NCBI RefSeq assembly: GCF_900129135.1
Contig: NZ_FQVI01000006.1
Coordinates: 120,661-184,660 of the forward strand
DNA length: 64,000 nucleotides
Source of the DNA: Lactonifactor longoviformis DSM 17459
GTDB taxonomy: Bacteria; Bacillota; Clostridia; Lachnospirales; Lachnospiraceae
Direction of reading: 5' to 3'
Made by a program: the position numbers and the translations under genes. The notes under the pieces were generated by a model that was not told the origin of the DNA, made no database searches, and saw only the letters and a program-made list of their open reading frames with translations. Below, piece by piece: positions 51,901-61,911 of this stretch. The stretch's first letter is position 1, and each line of letters starts with the position of its first letter.

Positions 51901-52001
51901 TATAAGATACCGCACAGCAAACAAGCCTGGAGCATTAGAACCAGAGCAACGGGAATTATAATCTTATGCAGTATAGTTCCGGGATGGTTTTCTTTTTTCA
52001 T
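48969..52001 (-). CDS. Membrane GGDEF-EAL protein with Cache-like sensor and PAS domain
   Basis: 1010 residues. One membrane span near residues 11-30, a ~330-residue extracytoplasmic dCache-like domain (LRDYNPNAGSLDNTDLFIEK), a second span (LLILVSLAVGISSAFLISY), then a PAS region (~450-550). The GGDEF domain carries ARISGDEFNVF, an SGDEF variant that is active in some enzymes. The EAL domain has GYEALMRP, ALDDFGAGH and IIAEGVETKEEL, all metal ligands present. It may make and break cyclic di-GMP. It lies 23 bases downstream of a solute-binding lipoprotein gene. Confidence 0.92.
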   Translation of the reverse strand: MKKENHPGTILHKIIIPVALVLMLQACLLCGILYWGGPLEESNKNAFNVMESRTTGRANILENNMVQNWSNLAKCQQALAGCAEDVADSRNISYTDLGSDTEAISDFLCSASQPMIDTLRQNGVTGIFVILNGSGSESETAEKAGLYLRDYNPNAGSLDNTDLFIEKAPVSVCKYLGIPLDINWGSHFSLTETSSYYYNPLNAYTSNPALGTTNAGYWDGPVQVTENDISILTYSQPLLASDNTCYGVLGVSISLDYLREMLPSAELSSGNSASYLLVQRIHAESADPRYKIILSSGSSSKYYLGDAEEITFSSKAVYSNIYPLKNSKEFPKDETIFGNITPLKLYNTNTPFVNQSLYLIGISEKDHILSFAAWLKHNCFLLILVSLAVGISSAFLISYRISTPIIRLYRKVKASSPYTPVQLDKIQIKEIDQLVSSIEDLSASVAEQASRVSKILDMASVPIAAFEYKWGEPTAFCSKNFFQMIGQGEAQPDNFTISAKNFKVFMEDLREYMQSYSTTEGFGIYRLRDEQGHLHWFRMRILETKEAITGVITDITLEMAEKHRLEYERDYDILTGLPNRRAFLSAMTDLFSRPEELKYAALIMIDLDNLKYINDTYGHDWGDEYLKCAAGVFKNLADKSAVTARISGDEFNVFFYGYDTKEHLEDAITDMRCLLLDAHLTVPDGTQFKLRASAGIAWYPENSTVLDELIKFADFAMYQVKHSDKGSIQAFDMSSYKKESYLLSGKEDLHQLIEQKLIDYAFQPIVEVASGTVLGYEALMRPQVPSLKSPVDVLTIAQSQSMLQPIEALTWMTAPDIYFNRHMKGRADCPLLFINSIPNQRLSDSEASDLVKRFGSCMDHIILELTEIAQLSPLCLAHKKQLCHQYHMRIALDDFGAGHNSEGVLLSLMPEYVKLDIELIHNIDTDKNRLDFLENLIIYFKSKNIKIIAEGVETKEELEVLALCGVDYIQGFFFGKPQMVPGSPLPEALETLAAIRDSHSFREQRHDSGR

Positions 52002-52024
52002 GAGTTATTCCTGCCTATAATTTT

Positions 52025-53467
52025 TTACTTTGTAAGCTGGTTCAGACTGTCTGACAATCCCTTCAGCCACGTATTAAAATTATCGTCCGTAGTAAACTGG
52101 CTGACTGCTTCCTCCCTGGATGTACCGGAGGCAATCAGATCCTGAATGGCGGTATAGTCAGCCGCAGCTTTTTCCTTGATGGAATCTTCTAAGGCATACC
52201 TTGCTTTTGTGCCATTTGCAAAGGGCCTGTTTGTGTAGGAGGTCATATGGGAGAGCTGCTGGAAAGATACATCAATGGACTGCTCAATTTTAGGGTTCAT
52301 GTCCTCCCCCTTGCTGAGGGCGGCAGTTTCTGAGCTGTAAGCCTCTGCTTTAACCGGCAGATAACCACTGGTGGCGGAAAATTCCATGTTACGTTCGGTA
52401 TCTGTAAACCATTTTAAAAATTCAGTGGCGGCTTTTTCCTGCTTCTCATCGGATTTGGCAACTACCATTCCGGCGCCCTGCTGCACGCATACGGCGTCAT
52501 CTGCTGAAAACTGCGGCACTTCCAGGATTTTGCATTCAATGGGATAAGACTCGGTATCGCTTACTGTAATCTCGTCCGGAAAGTAAGAAGCGCTGGAGGT
52601 AGAACCCACATAGGCGATCAGATCTCCTGTCTTCATATCGTCGGAGCGGAACCGGCCGTTGGCAGTAAAGTAACCTTTCATATAAGGTACATAATAAGAG
52701 TCCCAAAGTGTGCGCATAATAGTCTCATCCAGGTGAATGGAAACCTCCCCATCCTGCACATCAAAAATAGTACTGCCCATCTGGCGGGCTCCTATGAGCA
52801 TATAATTGGCCAGAGAATCCCAGCCAAAAAAGGCTTTTCCGTCATCCGGCTCTTCTGTGAGACTGTCTGTCCAGTTATAGTACTCCTCAGCCGTAGAGAG
52901 TAAACCGTCCATAGTGGAGAGAGAAGACAGCTGAGCGCCGGTGGCATCGGCAAATTTATCCCAGTCTGTTTTGTCCAGAAACAATAGCTCCGTAGACTTG
53001 GCAACAGGGAAGATCTTTAAGGTATCTGCGGTAAACCGTCCCTCATCAATATATTCTTCCCGGTACTGGGACAGCTCCTCCTCAGTAAAATACGGAGAAA
53101 GATCCGCAACAAGGTCCATCTGATCCAGGGTGTAGGCATTGTCCGCATAGGACGCGAAGATATCCGGCAGTTCTTCCGCCCCTACTTCCTTGTTGGCGGA
53201 AGCCAAAAGCTTTTCTTCCAGTTCATTGATGGACCCCTGGCTGAAGGCCTCCACAACAATCCCTTTTTCTGCCCCCACAGTACTGTTAAAGTCACTTACC
53301 ATGGTCTCAAACTGGGACTGCTGAAGTCCGTTGTAATAATGCCAGATGGTGAGAGACACCGGGGAATCCGAATCCTTCTCTGCAGTTGTGTTACCCTGAC
53401 TGCAGGCGGTGAGGCCAATAGTTACGCTGAGAACAGCCGCAAGGGCTGCCGATAATTTCTTCTTCAT
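52025..53467 (-). CDS. Extracellular solute-binding lipoprotein coupled to the GGDEF-EAL gene
   Basis: 480 residues from ATG at 53467 (GGGAGAAAAAGT upstream); the frame is open six codons more without a site. Signal peptide and lipobox with Cys22 (GLTAC). The body is a family 1 binding protein: VSLTIWHYYNGLQQSQFETM, ELPDIFASYADNAYTLDQ and QQGAGMVVAKSDEKQEKAA. No permease or ATPase lies in this unit. Its only partner is the membrane GGDEF-EAL protein, so it may act as a ligand-binding co-receptor for cyclic di-GMP signalling. That is inference. Confidence 0.88.
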   Translation of the reverse strand: MKKKLSAALAAVLSVTIGLTACSQGNTTAEKDSDSPVSLTIWHYYNGLQQSQFETMVSDFNSTVGAEKGIVVEAFSQGSINELEEKLLASANKEVGAEELPDIFASYADNAYTLDQMDLVADLSPYFTEEELSQYREEYIDEGRFTADTLKIFPVAKSTELLFLDKTDWDKFADATGAQLSSLSTMDGLLSTAEEYYNWTDSLTEEPDDGKAFFGWDSLANYMLIGARQMGSTIFDVQDGEVSIHLDETIMRTLWDSYYVPYMKGYFTANGRFRSDDMKTGDLIAYVGSTSSASYFPDEITVSDTESYPIECKILEVPQFSADDAVCVQQGAGMVVAKSDEKQEKAATEFLKWFTDTERNMEFSATSGYLPVKAEAYSSETAALSKGEDMNPKIEQSIDVSFQQLSHMTSYTNRPFANGTKARYALEDSIKEKAAADYTAIQDLIASGTSREEAVSQFTTDDNFNTWLKGLSDSLNQLTK

Positions 53468-53519
53468 ACTTTTTCTCCCATACAATTAAATTGTGATCGT
53501 GTAAGTTCATATAGAAATT

Positions 53520-53548
53520 ATTATAGGTTCCATTTCACAGAAAGTAAA
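53520..53548 (-). promoter_or_regulatory. Promoter of the lipoprotein-GGDEF-EAL unit
   Basis: On the minus strand TTTACT (53543-53548), 17 bases, TATAAT (53520-53525). The rest of the 250-base divergent gap (53549-53734) holds one hairpin, GTACGG/CCGTAC at about 53655-53672, before the response regulator gene. Confidence 0.65.
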
Positions 53549-53734
53549 GCATTCTTGCAAATTATCCAGTGGAAAATTATCAACATTTATGGTAGGCTAA
53601 CAGTGTATGCATCATATGCTCTGGGGCATCTGTTGCTGTATGCTTCAGTGCGGCGTACGGTCTGAGCCGTACCCCAAAGACAGAATTACTGGAAATAAGG
53701 GGTTATACGAAAGAAAAAAGGAGGGTGAAAAACA

Positions 53735-54427
53735 ATGTTTCAGGTTTTAGTTTGTGACGATGATAAGGAAATAGTAGAGGCAATAGAGATTTATCTTACC
53801 CAGGAAGGGTACAAAGTATTAAAGGCCTATGACGGGGAGCAGGCGCTGGAGGTCCTGGGGAGGGAAGAAGTGCACCTTCTCATTATGGATGTTATGATGC
53901 CGAGGCTGGACGGTATCCGTGCCACACTTAAAATCAGGGAGACCAGCGGAATCCCCATTATTATACTCTCAGCCAAGACGGAGGATTCCGATAAGATACT
54001 GGGGCTTAATATAGGGGCGGATGATTATGTGAGCAAGCCCTTTAATCCCCTGGAACTGGTGGCCAGAGTCAAATCCCAGCTGCGCAGGTACACAAAGCTG
54101 GGCACACTCCACGGGGAAAGCACCAATGTATACCAGTCAGGGGGGCTTTCCGTGAATGACGATTTGAAAGAAGTGACCGTGGATGACGAAGTGGTAAAGC
54201 TGACGCCCATAGAGTATAATATTCTGTTGTTTCTTTTGAAAAACTGCGGAAAAGTATTCTCCATTGAGCAGATTTATGAAAATATATGGAATGAGGAAGC
54301 AATCGGTGCGGATAATACAGTGGCGGTACACATCCGGCACATTCGTGAGAAGATAGAGATTAACCCCAAAGAACCCCGCTACCTTAAAGTGGTCTGGGGA
54401 ATTGGGTATAAGGTTGAAAAGCTGTAG
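53735..54427 (+). CDS. OmpR-family response regulator
   Basis: 230 residues, ATG 53735 behind AGGAGGGTG. Receiver domain with acidic pocket CDDD (8-10), phosphoacceptor D52 in LIMDVMMPRLDG, and K-containing SKPFNPLELVARV. The C-terminal winged helix (from about 130) has LTPIEYNILLFLLKN, AVHIRHIREKIEINPKEPRYL and WGIGYKVEKL. It should bind DNA as a dimer when phosphorylated by the kinase at 54443, which follows after 15 bases. Confidence 0.95.
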   Translation: MFQVLVCDDDKEIVEAIEIYLTQEGYKVLKAYDGEQALEVLGREEVHLLIMDVMMPRLDGIRATLKIRETSGIPIIILSAKTEDSDKILGLNIGADDYVSKPFNPLELVARVKSQLRRYTKLGTLHGESTNVYQSGGLSVNDDLKEVTVDDEVVKLTPIEYNILLFLLKNCGKVFSIEQIYENIWNEEAIGADNTVAVHIRHIREKIEINPKEPRYLKVVWGIGYKVEKL

Positions 54428-54442
54428 CAGGAAGGAAAGGAT

Positions 54443-56765
54443 ATGGAGAGTTTAAAGCGTATTCCCAGATTAAATGTGTTTTTCAGCCTTTTGGTATGCG
54501 TGGAGGTTGTAGTTTTAAGCATTGCCATATCCATCAGCGTGGTCGGGCAGGCATGGAAGGAGGACGGCTGGGATAATTATAAGGCGAAGGATTACACGCA
54601 GACCTCACAGTTTATCACTGATGTGAGCAGGATGACGGGATCCCTGGCAGAATTTATCAAACTGAAGGAAAATTTTGAGACAGACGGTGTCTATGATGCA
54701 GAGAAAATCATTGACATCTATGATTATGCCAATAACGGGCTGGTTTCCGGGGAGGTGGTTAACGGACTGGCATACCGTCTGGGAGATCTCCATACCTGGG
54801 TAGAGATTGACGCATCCTATGTAAAGTGGCTCAATGACGTCCAGCAGGAAGACGGCACCCTGAATACTGAGGGAGCAGGAGAATTTATCGAGCGGGTTGC
54901 CCCTATTGGGTTTGACGGGATCGATGAGATGGCGGAGTCGGATAAAAACATCCGGCATATGGACGGGGATCAGTGGAGGGTCTATCTGGCCGGCGTGCTA
55001 AAGAGGATCGACAGAGATATTACCAGATATGCCACGCTTAAGAATACCTTTGAGTCCGGGGAATGCAATCTGAAGTATCAGGTGACAAACTTAAATACAG
55101 GCAGCGTATATAAAAATACAGAGAATATAGAAGAAGATCTGGAACACGGCAAATACTATATTTATTTTAAGACAGGCAGCTACGAACTTGACACGAATTT
55201 TAAGTTTTCAGATAAACAGAGGAATGTTCTTATCCGGGAGATGGGACACGATCTGATGGGGAACTGTGTCTATACAGTCAGGATTAGCGTGGATACCTCT
55301 TTCTCTGCCAATGACAGGCTCAGAGAGGGGAAGGAAATCTTTGACAAATGGGGTCCGTGGGTGCGTGCCTCCTTCTGGAACATGCTGGTATCCGGCCTGA
55401 TTATACTCCTGAGCTTCTGTATCCTCTGTGCCCTTACCGGGCGGATTCCCGGGGAAGACCGGGTAGTTTTCTATCCCATTGACAGCATGAAGACCGAGGT
55501 GCTCCTTCTGCTCTTTCTCATAACCGGAGGAGCCGGCGCAGCGGGGCTTGGGATGGTTTGGATTGCAGATCTGAGTCCGGAGATTACCATAGGGATCACG
55601 GCGGCAGCAGCATTCTTTGTATCTGCGCTGCTGATCACTGAGCTGTTAAGCTTTGTGAGAAGGGGGAAGGGAAGAATTCTCTGGGAGAACAGTGCCTGCA
55701 AATACCTGATAGGAACCCTGGGCAGGCTCCAGAAAAAAAGAAAGATACGAAACCGTGTGCTTCTGACCTTTCTCATCTATCTTTTGGTAAATATTGTTCT
55801 GCTGCTGTTTGGCACTCCGGGAATCATTTTATGCGTTCCCTGGAATATCTATGCCTGCTATCATATGCTCAGAGAGGCTGCGGAACAGCAGAAGGTTCTG
55901 GCGGGAGTGCAGAAGATTGCAGAGGGTGAGTCAGACTATCAGCTTCCCGTGAAAGAAATCCGCGGAGTGAACAGGGAGATCGCCGAAGCAGTTAATGATA
56001 TAGGAAGCGGACTGCAGGAAGCTGTCAGCCAGAGTATAAAAAACGAACGTCTTAAGACGGAGCTTATCACGAATGTGTCCCATGACATTAAGACACCTCT
56101 CACCTCCATCGTAAACTATGTGGGGCTGTTGAAACGGGAAAAAATAGAGGATCCCAAAGTAAAGAATTATTATAGATATTCTGGACACCAAATCCCAGAG
56201 ACTAAAACAGCTGACGGAAGATCTGGTGGAAGCATCCAGAATCAGTTCGGGCAATGTGGAACTGGAGTGCACAAGGCTGGACTTTAAAGAACTGCTGAAT
56301 CAGATCAGCGGGGAATTTATAGAGAAGTTCCAGGAGCGGGGGCTGGAGCTGGTTATGAATGTCACCAAGGAATCCACAATTATTATGGCGGACGGACGGA
56401 GACTCTTCCGGGTGATCGAGAATCTGTTTGGCAATGTGGGCAAATACGCCCTGGAGGATACCCGGGTGTATGTGGACGTAGGCATTAAAATGGGATGGGT
56501 ATACTGCAGTGTAAAGAATATCTCTCAGCAGTCCCTGAATATACAGGCCAGTGAACTGACCGAGCGGTTTATACGGGGAGATATCTCCAGGAGCACTGAG
56601 GGCAGCGGTCTGGGCCTGTCCATTGCCAGAAGCCTGACAGAGCTTCAGGGAGGTACCTTTGACATATACCTGGACGGAGATCTTTTTAAAGTTACCGTAG
56701 GCTTCCAGGTTCTAAGGGAGAACCTGGAGGGCACAGTTATCGGCAGTGACAGCGGTATTGTGTAA
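54443..56765 (+). pseudogene. Membrane sensor histidine kinase with +1 frameshift
   Basis: The reading frame from ATG 54443 runs through a membrane span, a ~290-residue outside domain, four or five further spans (~310-480), a HAMP-like linker and the phosphoacceptor H547 in ITNVSHDIKTPLTSIV. It then loses homology after VKNY at 56170 and stops at 56287. The missing part (IDILDTKSQRLKQL, the N-box VIENLFGNVGKYA, GSGLGLSIARSL) continues in the next frame from 56172 to 56765. Dropping one T near 56171 restores a 773-residue kinase. This is either a real mutation, a sequencing error, or frameshifting. Partner of the regulator at 53735. Confidence 0.85.
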
Positions 56766-56934
56766 ATTGTACAGTATTTTATATGGAATTCGTTAAAGTG
56801 ACAATCCAACCGTAATCTTGACAAGGACAAGCGGGAATCTTTGTGTATTTGAACCATGGTATGAATTCGGAACATAGTGTTATACTAGGTACAGTTAATG
56901 AATACAACGAACCGAAAGCTAGGAGGAGTTTAAA

Positions 56935-58047
56935 ATGGCAAGTTTATCCTTACAACATATCAACAAGACGTATCCCAACGGATTCGAGGCGGTAAAAGAC
57001 TTTAATCTGGAGATTGAAGATAAAGAATTTATCATCTTTGTAGGACCTTCAGGATGCGGTAAGTCCACTACCCTTCGTATGATCGCCGGTCTGGAAGAGA
57101 TCTCAGGCGGTACGCTGAAGATAGGGGATAAGGTAGTGAATGATGTAGAGCCCAAAGACAGGGATATTGCAATGGTATTCCAGAACTATGCTCTGTATCC
57201 TCATATGACAGTTTATGATAACATGGCATTTGGACTGAAGCTCAGAAAAGTGCCCAAGGATCAGATCGACAAGATGGTGAAAGAAGCCGCAAGAATTTTG
57301 GATCTGGAGAAACTGTTAGACCGTAAGCCCAAAGCTCTTTCCGGAGGCCAGAGACAGCGTGTTGCTATGGGACGTGCCATTGTGCGTGAGCCTAAAGTAT
57401 TCCTTATGGATGAGCCTTTATCAAACCTGGACGCTAAGCTGAGAGTGCAGATGCGTATTGAGATTTCCAAGCTTCACGAGAGATTAGGCGCGACCATTAT
57501 CTATGTAACCCATGACCAGACAGAGGCTATGACCCTGGGTACCAGAATCGTAGTAATGAAAGACGGTGTGGTACAGCAGGTGGATACCCCTCAGAATTTA
57601 TATAATGCTCCATGCAACTTATTCGTTGCCGGTTTCATCGGATCTCCGCAGATGAACTTCATGGATGGAGTGGTTTCTGTAAATGGAAATGAAGTTTCCA
57701 TCAAGGTTGGAAGCACAACCGTGAAACTGCCTGCTTCTAAGGCAAAAGCACTCATTGACGGAGGATATGACGGAAAGACCGTTGTTATGGGTATCCGTCC
57801 TGAGAATGTACATGATTCCGAAAGCTTTATTGAAATGTCACCTAACAGTGTGGTTGAGTCTACCATTAAAGTGTATGAGCTTCTGGGTGCAGAAGTATAC
57901 TTATACTTTGATGTAGAGGGCTTCCCTATGACAGCCAGAGTGGATCCCCGTACCACAGCGAGAACGGGCGATACCGTTAAATTTGCACTGGATATGGAAA
58001 AAGTTCATATTTTTGATAAAGAAACAGAGCTGGTTATTACCAATTAA
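56935..58047 (+). CDS. msmX: Multi-sugar ABC transporter ATP-binding protein (MsmX/UgpC type)
   Basis: 370 residues, ATG 56935 behind AGGAGG. Walker [10 protein letters not shown] with K43, Q-loop [20 protein letters not shown], signature [14 protein letters not shown], Walker [17 protein letters not shown], and switch His in [10 protein letters not shown]. The C-terminal third is the OB/TOBE regulatory domain (VMGIRPENV). It lies alone, with no permease next to it. Such ATPases power several sugar importers in Firmicutes, so it is the likely motor for the ATPase-less transporters at 568-3749 and 38784-42951. Confidence 0.94.
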   Translation: MASLSLQHINKTYPNGFEAVKDFNLEIEDKEFIIFVGPSGCGKSTTLRMIAGLEEISGGTLKIGDKVVNDVEPKDRDIAMVFQNYALYPHMTVYDNMAFGLKLRKVPKDQIDKMVKEAARILDLEKLLDRKPKALSGGQRQRVAMGRAIVREPKVFLMDEPLSNLDAKLRVQMRIEISKLHERLGATIIYVTHDQTEAMTLGTRIVVMKDGVVQQVDTPQNLYNAPCNLFVAGFIGSPQMNFMDGVVSVNGNEVSIKVGSTTVKLPASKAKALIDGGYDGKTVVMGIRPENVHDSESFIEMSPNSVVESTIKVYELLGAEVYLYFDVEGFPMTARVDPRTTARTGDTVKFALDMEKVHIFDKETELVITN

Positions 58048-58065
58048 TAACAGAAGCCGTGTAGG

Positions 58066-58104
58066 CCGCCGCACTTGCGTTACGCAGTGCGGCGGTTTAT
58101 TCTT
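58066..58104 (+). terminator. Intrinsic terminator after msmX
   Basis: CCGCCGCACT (58066-58075) pairs perfectly with AGTGCGGCGG (58086-58095) around a small inner GCG-TTA-CGC stem; TTTATTCTT follows. Confidence 0.88.
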
Positions 58105-58170
58105 GCGCAATTGAGAAAAATGATATATATTATTAGCATAAAAGTCTAATTACTGAAAGGATGGGATTCC

Positions 58171-59256
58171 ATGATATCAAGTCAAGTAATTCAAAAGACT
58201 CTGGAGGAATTGAGAGCAATCACAAGAATTGATCTGTGTGTAATGGATGTGGATGGTAAGACTGTGGCCGCTACGTTTCCGGACGATGATATGGCAGCAG
58301 TAGATGTCCGCGAATTTGTGGAATCAATGGCTGACAGCCAGGTCATACAGGGATATCATTTTTTTAAGATATACGATAACCAAATGGTCGAATATGTATT
58401 AGTTGCCAGAGGCAGCAGCGACGATGCCTATATGATAGGCAGGGTAGCCGTAAGCAGTATCCAGAATCTGATTATTGCTTATAAAGAAAGATTTGATAAG
58501 TCTAATTTCATCCAGAACCTGATTCTGGATAATTTATTGTTAGTGGATGTATATAACAGAGCCAAAAAGCTGCACATTGCAGTGGAGGCTAAGCGAGTCG
58601 TTCTCATCATAGAGACAAAGTACGAAAAAGATCAGAGCGCGATGGAAACGCTGAAGAATCTTTTCCTGGGCAGAGTGAATGACTTTATAACTGCCATTGA
58701 CGAGAAGAACATAATTCTTGTCCGGGAGCTGGAGGAAAGCGATTCCTATGAAAGCGTGGAAAAGGTCTCTCATATGATCGTAGACATGCTCAATGCAGAG
58801 GCTATGTCTCAGGTACGGGTAGCCTACGGCAATATTGTGCATGAGATCAGAGATGTCTCCCGCTCTTACAAAGAGGCCAAGATGGCTCTGGATGTAGGAA
58901 AGATATTTTATGCGGAGAAAACAATTATTGGGTATAACAATCTTGGGATCGGACGGCTGATATACCAGCTGCCCCTGCCTCTGTGCGAGATGTTTATCAA
59001 AGAGGTGTTTGGGGGCAAACTGCCGGAATGCCTGGACGATGAGACACTGATTACCATTAACAAGTTTTTTGACAACAGTCTGAACATCTCCGAGACATCC
59101 CGCCAGCTGTTCCTGCACAGGAATACACTGGTGTACCGCCTGGAAAAGATTCAGAAGAGCACCGGGCTGGATGTGAGGGTATTTGAGGATGCTCTGACCT
59201 TTAAGATCGCCCTCATGGTAACCAGCTATATGGAGTTCTTAAAGAACCAGGGGTAA
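58171..59256 (+). CDS. PucR/CdaR-family transcriptional regulator
   Basis: 361 residues, ATG 58171 after GAAAGG. The N-terminal half (TRIDLCVMDVDGKTVAATFP) looks like the sugar-diacid/ligand domain of CdaR proteins. A GGDEF-like central fold follows (VRVAYGNIVHEIRDVSRSYKEA). The C-terminal PucR helix-turn-helix reads NISETSRQLFLHRNTLVYRLEKIQ. These activators respond to diacids, purines or amino acids. It precedes the aconitase-family gene by 152 bases, which it may regulate. Confidence 0.85.
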   Translation: MISSQVIQKTLEELRAITRIDLCVMDVDGKTVAATFPDDDMAAVDVREFVESMADSQVIQGYHFFKIYDNQMVEYVLVARGSSDDAYMIGRVAVSSIQNLIIAYKERFDKSNFIQNLILDNLLLVDVYNRAKKLHIAVEAKRVVLIIETKYEKDQSAMETLKNLFLGRVNDFITAIDEKNIILVRELEESDSYESVEKVSHMIVDMLNAEAMSQVRVAYGNIVHEIRDVSRSYKEAKMALDVGKIFYAEKTIIGYNNLGIGRLIYQLPLPLCEMFIKEVFGGKLPECLDDETLITINKFFDNSLNISETSRQLFLHRNTLVYRLEKIQKSTGLDVRVFEDALTFKIALMVTSYMEFLKNQG

Positions 59257-59302
59257 TCACTTGAAAATTGTTTTTCACAGCATACCTTGCTGCAGGCCCA
59301 GG

Positions 59303-59314
59303 CCGTATATACGG
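59303..59314. promoter_or_regulatory. 12-bp palindrome before the aconitase-family gene
   Basis: CCGTATATACGG is a perfect dyad in the gap between the PucR-type regulator and the hydratase. A TATAAA lies about 50 bases further on. A candidate operator; the remainder of the gap shows nothing else clear. Confidence 0.35.
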
Positions 59315-59408
59315 TACTTCCGGGTGCAAAGGGGATACCCAGGACGCACACTGCCTAGTGAGGTATAAAATGCTTAGAAAATAAAGAAAAATCAGGAGGA
59401 CAAGCAGT

Positions 59409-61700
59409 ATGATACAATTATACGACACTGGTGCTTATCTGGTAAACGGAACGGAGATTATTCCGGATACCGGCGATGCGCAGGCAGCCTTAAAAAGCAA
59501 GCTGGGCGGACAGGCGCCGACAAAAGAGGAAGCAGCCAGGAATACCATTGCCTACGGGATTCTGAAGGAACATAATACCTCCGGCAATATGGAGAAGCTT
59601 ACCGTCAAATTTGATAAGCTGACCTCCCACGATATTACCTTTGTGGGGATTATCCAGACCGCCAGGGCTTCAGGGCTGGAAAAGTTTCCTGTACCTTATG
59701 TGCTGACAAACTGTCACAATTCTCTGTGCGCAGTGGGAGGAACAATCAACGAGGACGATCACATGTTTGGTCTGACCTGTGCAAAGAAATACGGAGGTGT
59801 TTACGTGCCTCCCCACCAGGCGGTGATTCACCAGTTTGCCCGTGAGATGCTGGCCGGAGGGGGAAAGATGATCCTGGGATCTGACAGCCATACCCGCTAC
59901 GGCGCTCTTGGAACCATGGCCATGGGTGAAGGCGGCCCGGAATTGGTTAAGCAGCTTTTGGGACAGACCTATGACATTACTATGCCTGGGGTTGTGGGCG
60001 TTTATCTTACAGGGGAACCCATCCCGGGCGTAGGTCCTCAGGATGTGGCTCTGGCGATTATCGGCGCAGTATTTGCCAACGGGTACGTAAAGAATAAAGT
60101 TATGGAGTTTGTAGGCCCCGGGGTTGAGAAACTCAGTGCAGATTTCAGAATCGGTGTTGATGTTATGACAACAGAGACTACATGTCTCTCTTCTATCTGG
60201 AAGACAGATGATGCAATAAGGGAATTCTATGAGATCCACAAGAGGCCGGAGGAATACAAGGAGCTGGCACCGGGTGCGGTGGCGTATTATGATGGTATGG
60301 TTTACGTGGATCTGGGCAAGATCCGTCCTATGATTGCTATGCCCTTCCACCCGAGCAACACCTATACCATTGATGAACTGAATGCCAATCTGATGGATAT
60401 CCTGGATGATGTGGAGAAAAAAGCGCAGGTAAGCCTGGACGGAAAGGTGCCGTTTACCTTAAAAGATAAGGTCAGAGACGGCAGACTGTATGTAGAACAG
60501 GGAATTATCGCAGGCTGTGCAGGCGGAGGCTTCGAGAACATCTGTGATGCCGCGGATATTCTCAAAGGCGCCAGCATTGGGGCAGATGCCTTTACCTTAA
60601 GCGTATATCCTGCCAGCACGCCAATCTATATGGAGCTTGCGAAAAACGGCACTCTGGCGACCTTGATTGAGACGGGGGCCATTGTGAAAACGGCATTCTG
60701 CGGGCCTTGTTTCGGAGCCGGCGATACGCCTGCCAACAACGCCTTCAGTATCCGTCATTCCACCAGAAACTTCCCCAACAGAGAGGGCTCTAAGATCCAG
60801 AATGGACAGATTTCTTCCGTTGCACTTATGGATGCCCGCTCCATTGCCGCCACCGCAGCCAATAAGGGATATCTCACAGCAGCTACCGAATACGCAGGCA
60901 GCTACCGAAAACCACAGTATCATTTTGATAAAACAATATATGACAACCGGGTATTTGACAGCAAAGGGGTGGCTGATCCCAATGTGGAGATTCAGTTTGG
61001 TCCTAACATCAAAGACTGGCCCCAAATGTCCCCTCTGGCAGAGAATCTGATTTTAAAGGTAGTATCGGAGATCCACGATCCTGTCACAACAACAGATGAA
61101 CTCATTCCCTCAGGTGAGACTTCATCCTACCGTTCCAATCCTCTGGGACTGGCTGAGTTCACCCTTTCCAGAAAGGATCCTGCTTACGTGGGAAAAGCCA
61201 AAGAAGTACAAAAAGCACAGAAGGCGATTGAGGCCGGTACATGTCCGCTGGAAGCTCTGCCGGAGCTGAAGCCAGTTATGGAGACTATCCAGGCCCAGTA
61301 TCCTGAGATAGGAAAGGGAAATATCGGGGTGGGAAGTACCATTTTTGCCGTAAAGCCTGGTGACGGATCGGCCAGAGAACAAGCTGCTTCCTGCCAGAAG
61401 GTGCTGGGCGGATGGGCCAACATTGCCAATGAATATGCCACAAAGAGATATCGCTCTAACCTGATTAACTGGGGAATGCTTCCTTTCCTGATTCAGGAAG
61501 GGGAACTGCCCTTTGCCAACGGCAGCTATATTCTGGTGCCGGGCATCAAATCAGCAGTAGAGAATAAGGTGCCTGAGATTACCGCATATGCGGTAGGAGA
61601 AGGATTAACTCCTTTTACCCTTACATTAGGTGAGCTTACCGATGATGAGAGAGAGATTATCCTGAAGGGATGTCTGATTAACTATAACCGCAGAGGATAA
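59409..61700 (+). CDS. Aconitase-family hydratase (YbhJ-like)
   Basis: 763 residues, ATG 59409 behind AGGAGGA. The aconitase fold is clear: [56 protein letters not shown], and the iron-sulfur cysteines in IIAGCAGG and [12 protein letters not shown]. The C-terminal swivel domain includes [20 protein letters not shown] with the substrate-binding Arg/Ser. Length and the start resemble E. coli YbhJ more than classical AcnA or AcnB, so the substrate may not be citrate. Preceded by a PucR-type regulator. Confidence 0.88.
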   Translation: MIQLYDTGAYLVNGTEIIPDTGDAQAALKSKLGGQAPTKEEAARNTIAYGILKEHNTSGNMEKLTVKFDKLTSHDITFVGIIQTARASGLEKFPVPYVLTNCHNSLCAVGGTINEDDHMFGLTCAKKYGGVYVPPHQAVIHQFAREMLAGGGKMILGSDSHTRYGALGTMAMGEGGPELVKQLLGQTYDITMPGVVGVYLTGEPIPGVGPQDVALAIIGAVFANGYVKNKVMEFVGPGVEKLSADFRIGVDVMTTETTCLSSIWKTDDAIREFYEIHKRPEEYKELAPGAVAYYDGMVYVDLGKIRPMIAMPFHPSNTYTIDELNANLMDILDDVEKKAQVSLDGKVPFTLKDKVRDGRLYVEQGIIAGCAGGGFENICDAADILKGASIGADAFTLSVYPASTPIYMELAKNGTLATLIETGAIVKTAFCGPCFGAGDTPANNAFSIRHSTRNFPNREGSKIQNGQISSVALMDARSIAATAANKGYLTAATEYAGSYRKPQYHFDKTIYDNRVFDSKGVADPNVEIQFGPNIKDWPQMSPLAENLILKVVSEIHDPVTTTDELIPSGETSSYRSNPLGLAEFTLSRKDPAYVGKAKEVQKAQKAIEAGTCPLEALPELKPVMETIQAQYPEIGKGNIGVGSTIFAVKPGDGSAREQAASCQKVLGGWANIANEYATKRYRSNLINWGMLPFLIQEGELPFANGSYILVPGIKSAVENKVPEITAYAVGEGLTPFTLTLGELTDDEREIILKGCLINYNRRG

Positions 61701-61724
61701 CCGCGGAACTTACTGAGAGAAAAT

Positions 61725-61761
61725 GGCCGGGAGAGCGAAAGCATGCCCCCGGCCTTTCTTT
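61725..61761 (+). terminator. Intrinsic terminator after the aconitase-family gene
   Basis: GGCCGGG (61725-61731) pairs with CCCGGCC (61748-61754) and is followed by TTTCTTT. It separates the hydratase transcript from the promoter at 61883. Confidence 0.85.
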
Positions 61762-61882
61762 GTCTGAATATATTTAACTTGTCAAAATTGCAAATGCAAT
61801 TCTTGAAAATTTAGAAAATAAACTGTGTAAAAATTAGTTAAAATATCATTATAAAAAAACATAAACTTTTTTAAAAAGTATA

Positions 61883-61911
61883 TTGACAAATACAGCCCTC
61901 TCTGCTATTAT
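61883..61911 (+). promoter_or_regulatory. Near-consensus promoter with no gene behind it
   Basis: TTGACA (61883-61888), exactly 17 bases, TATTAT (61906-61911), with TGC just before the -10 (extended -10). It points rightward into about 850 bases without a usable reading frame. It is among the best promoters in the window. Confidence 0.8.
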
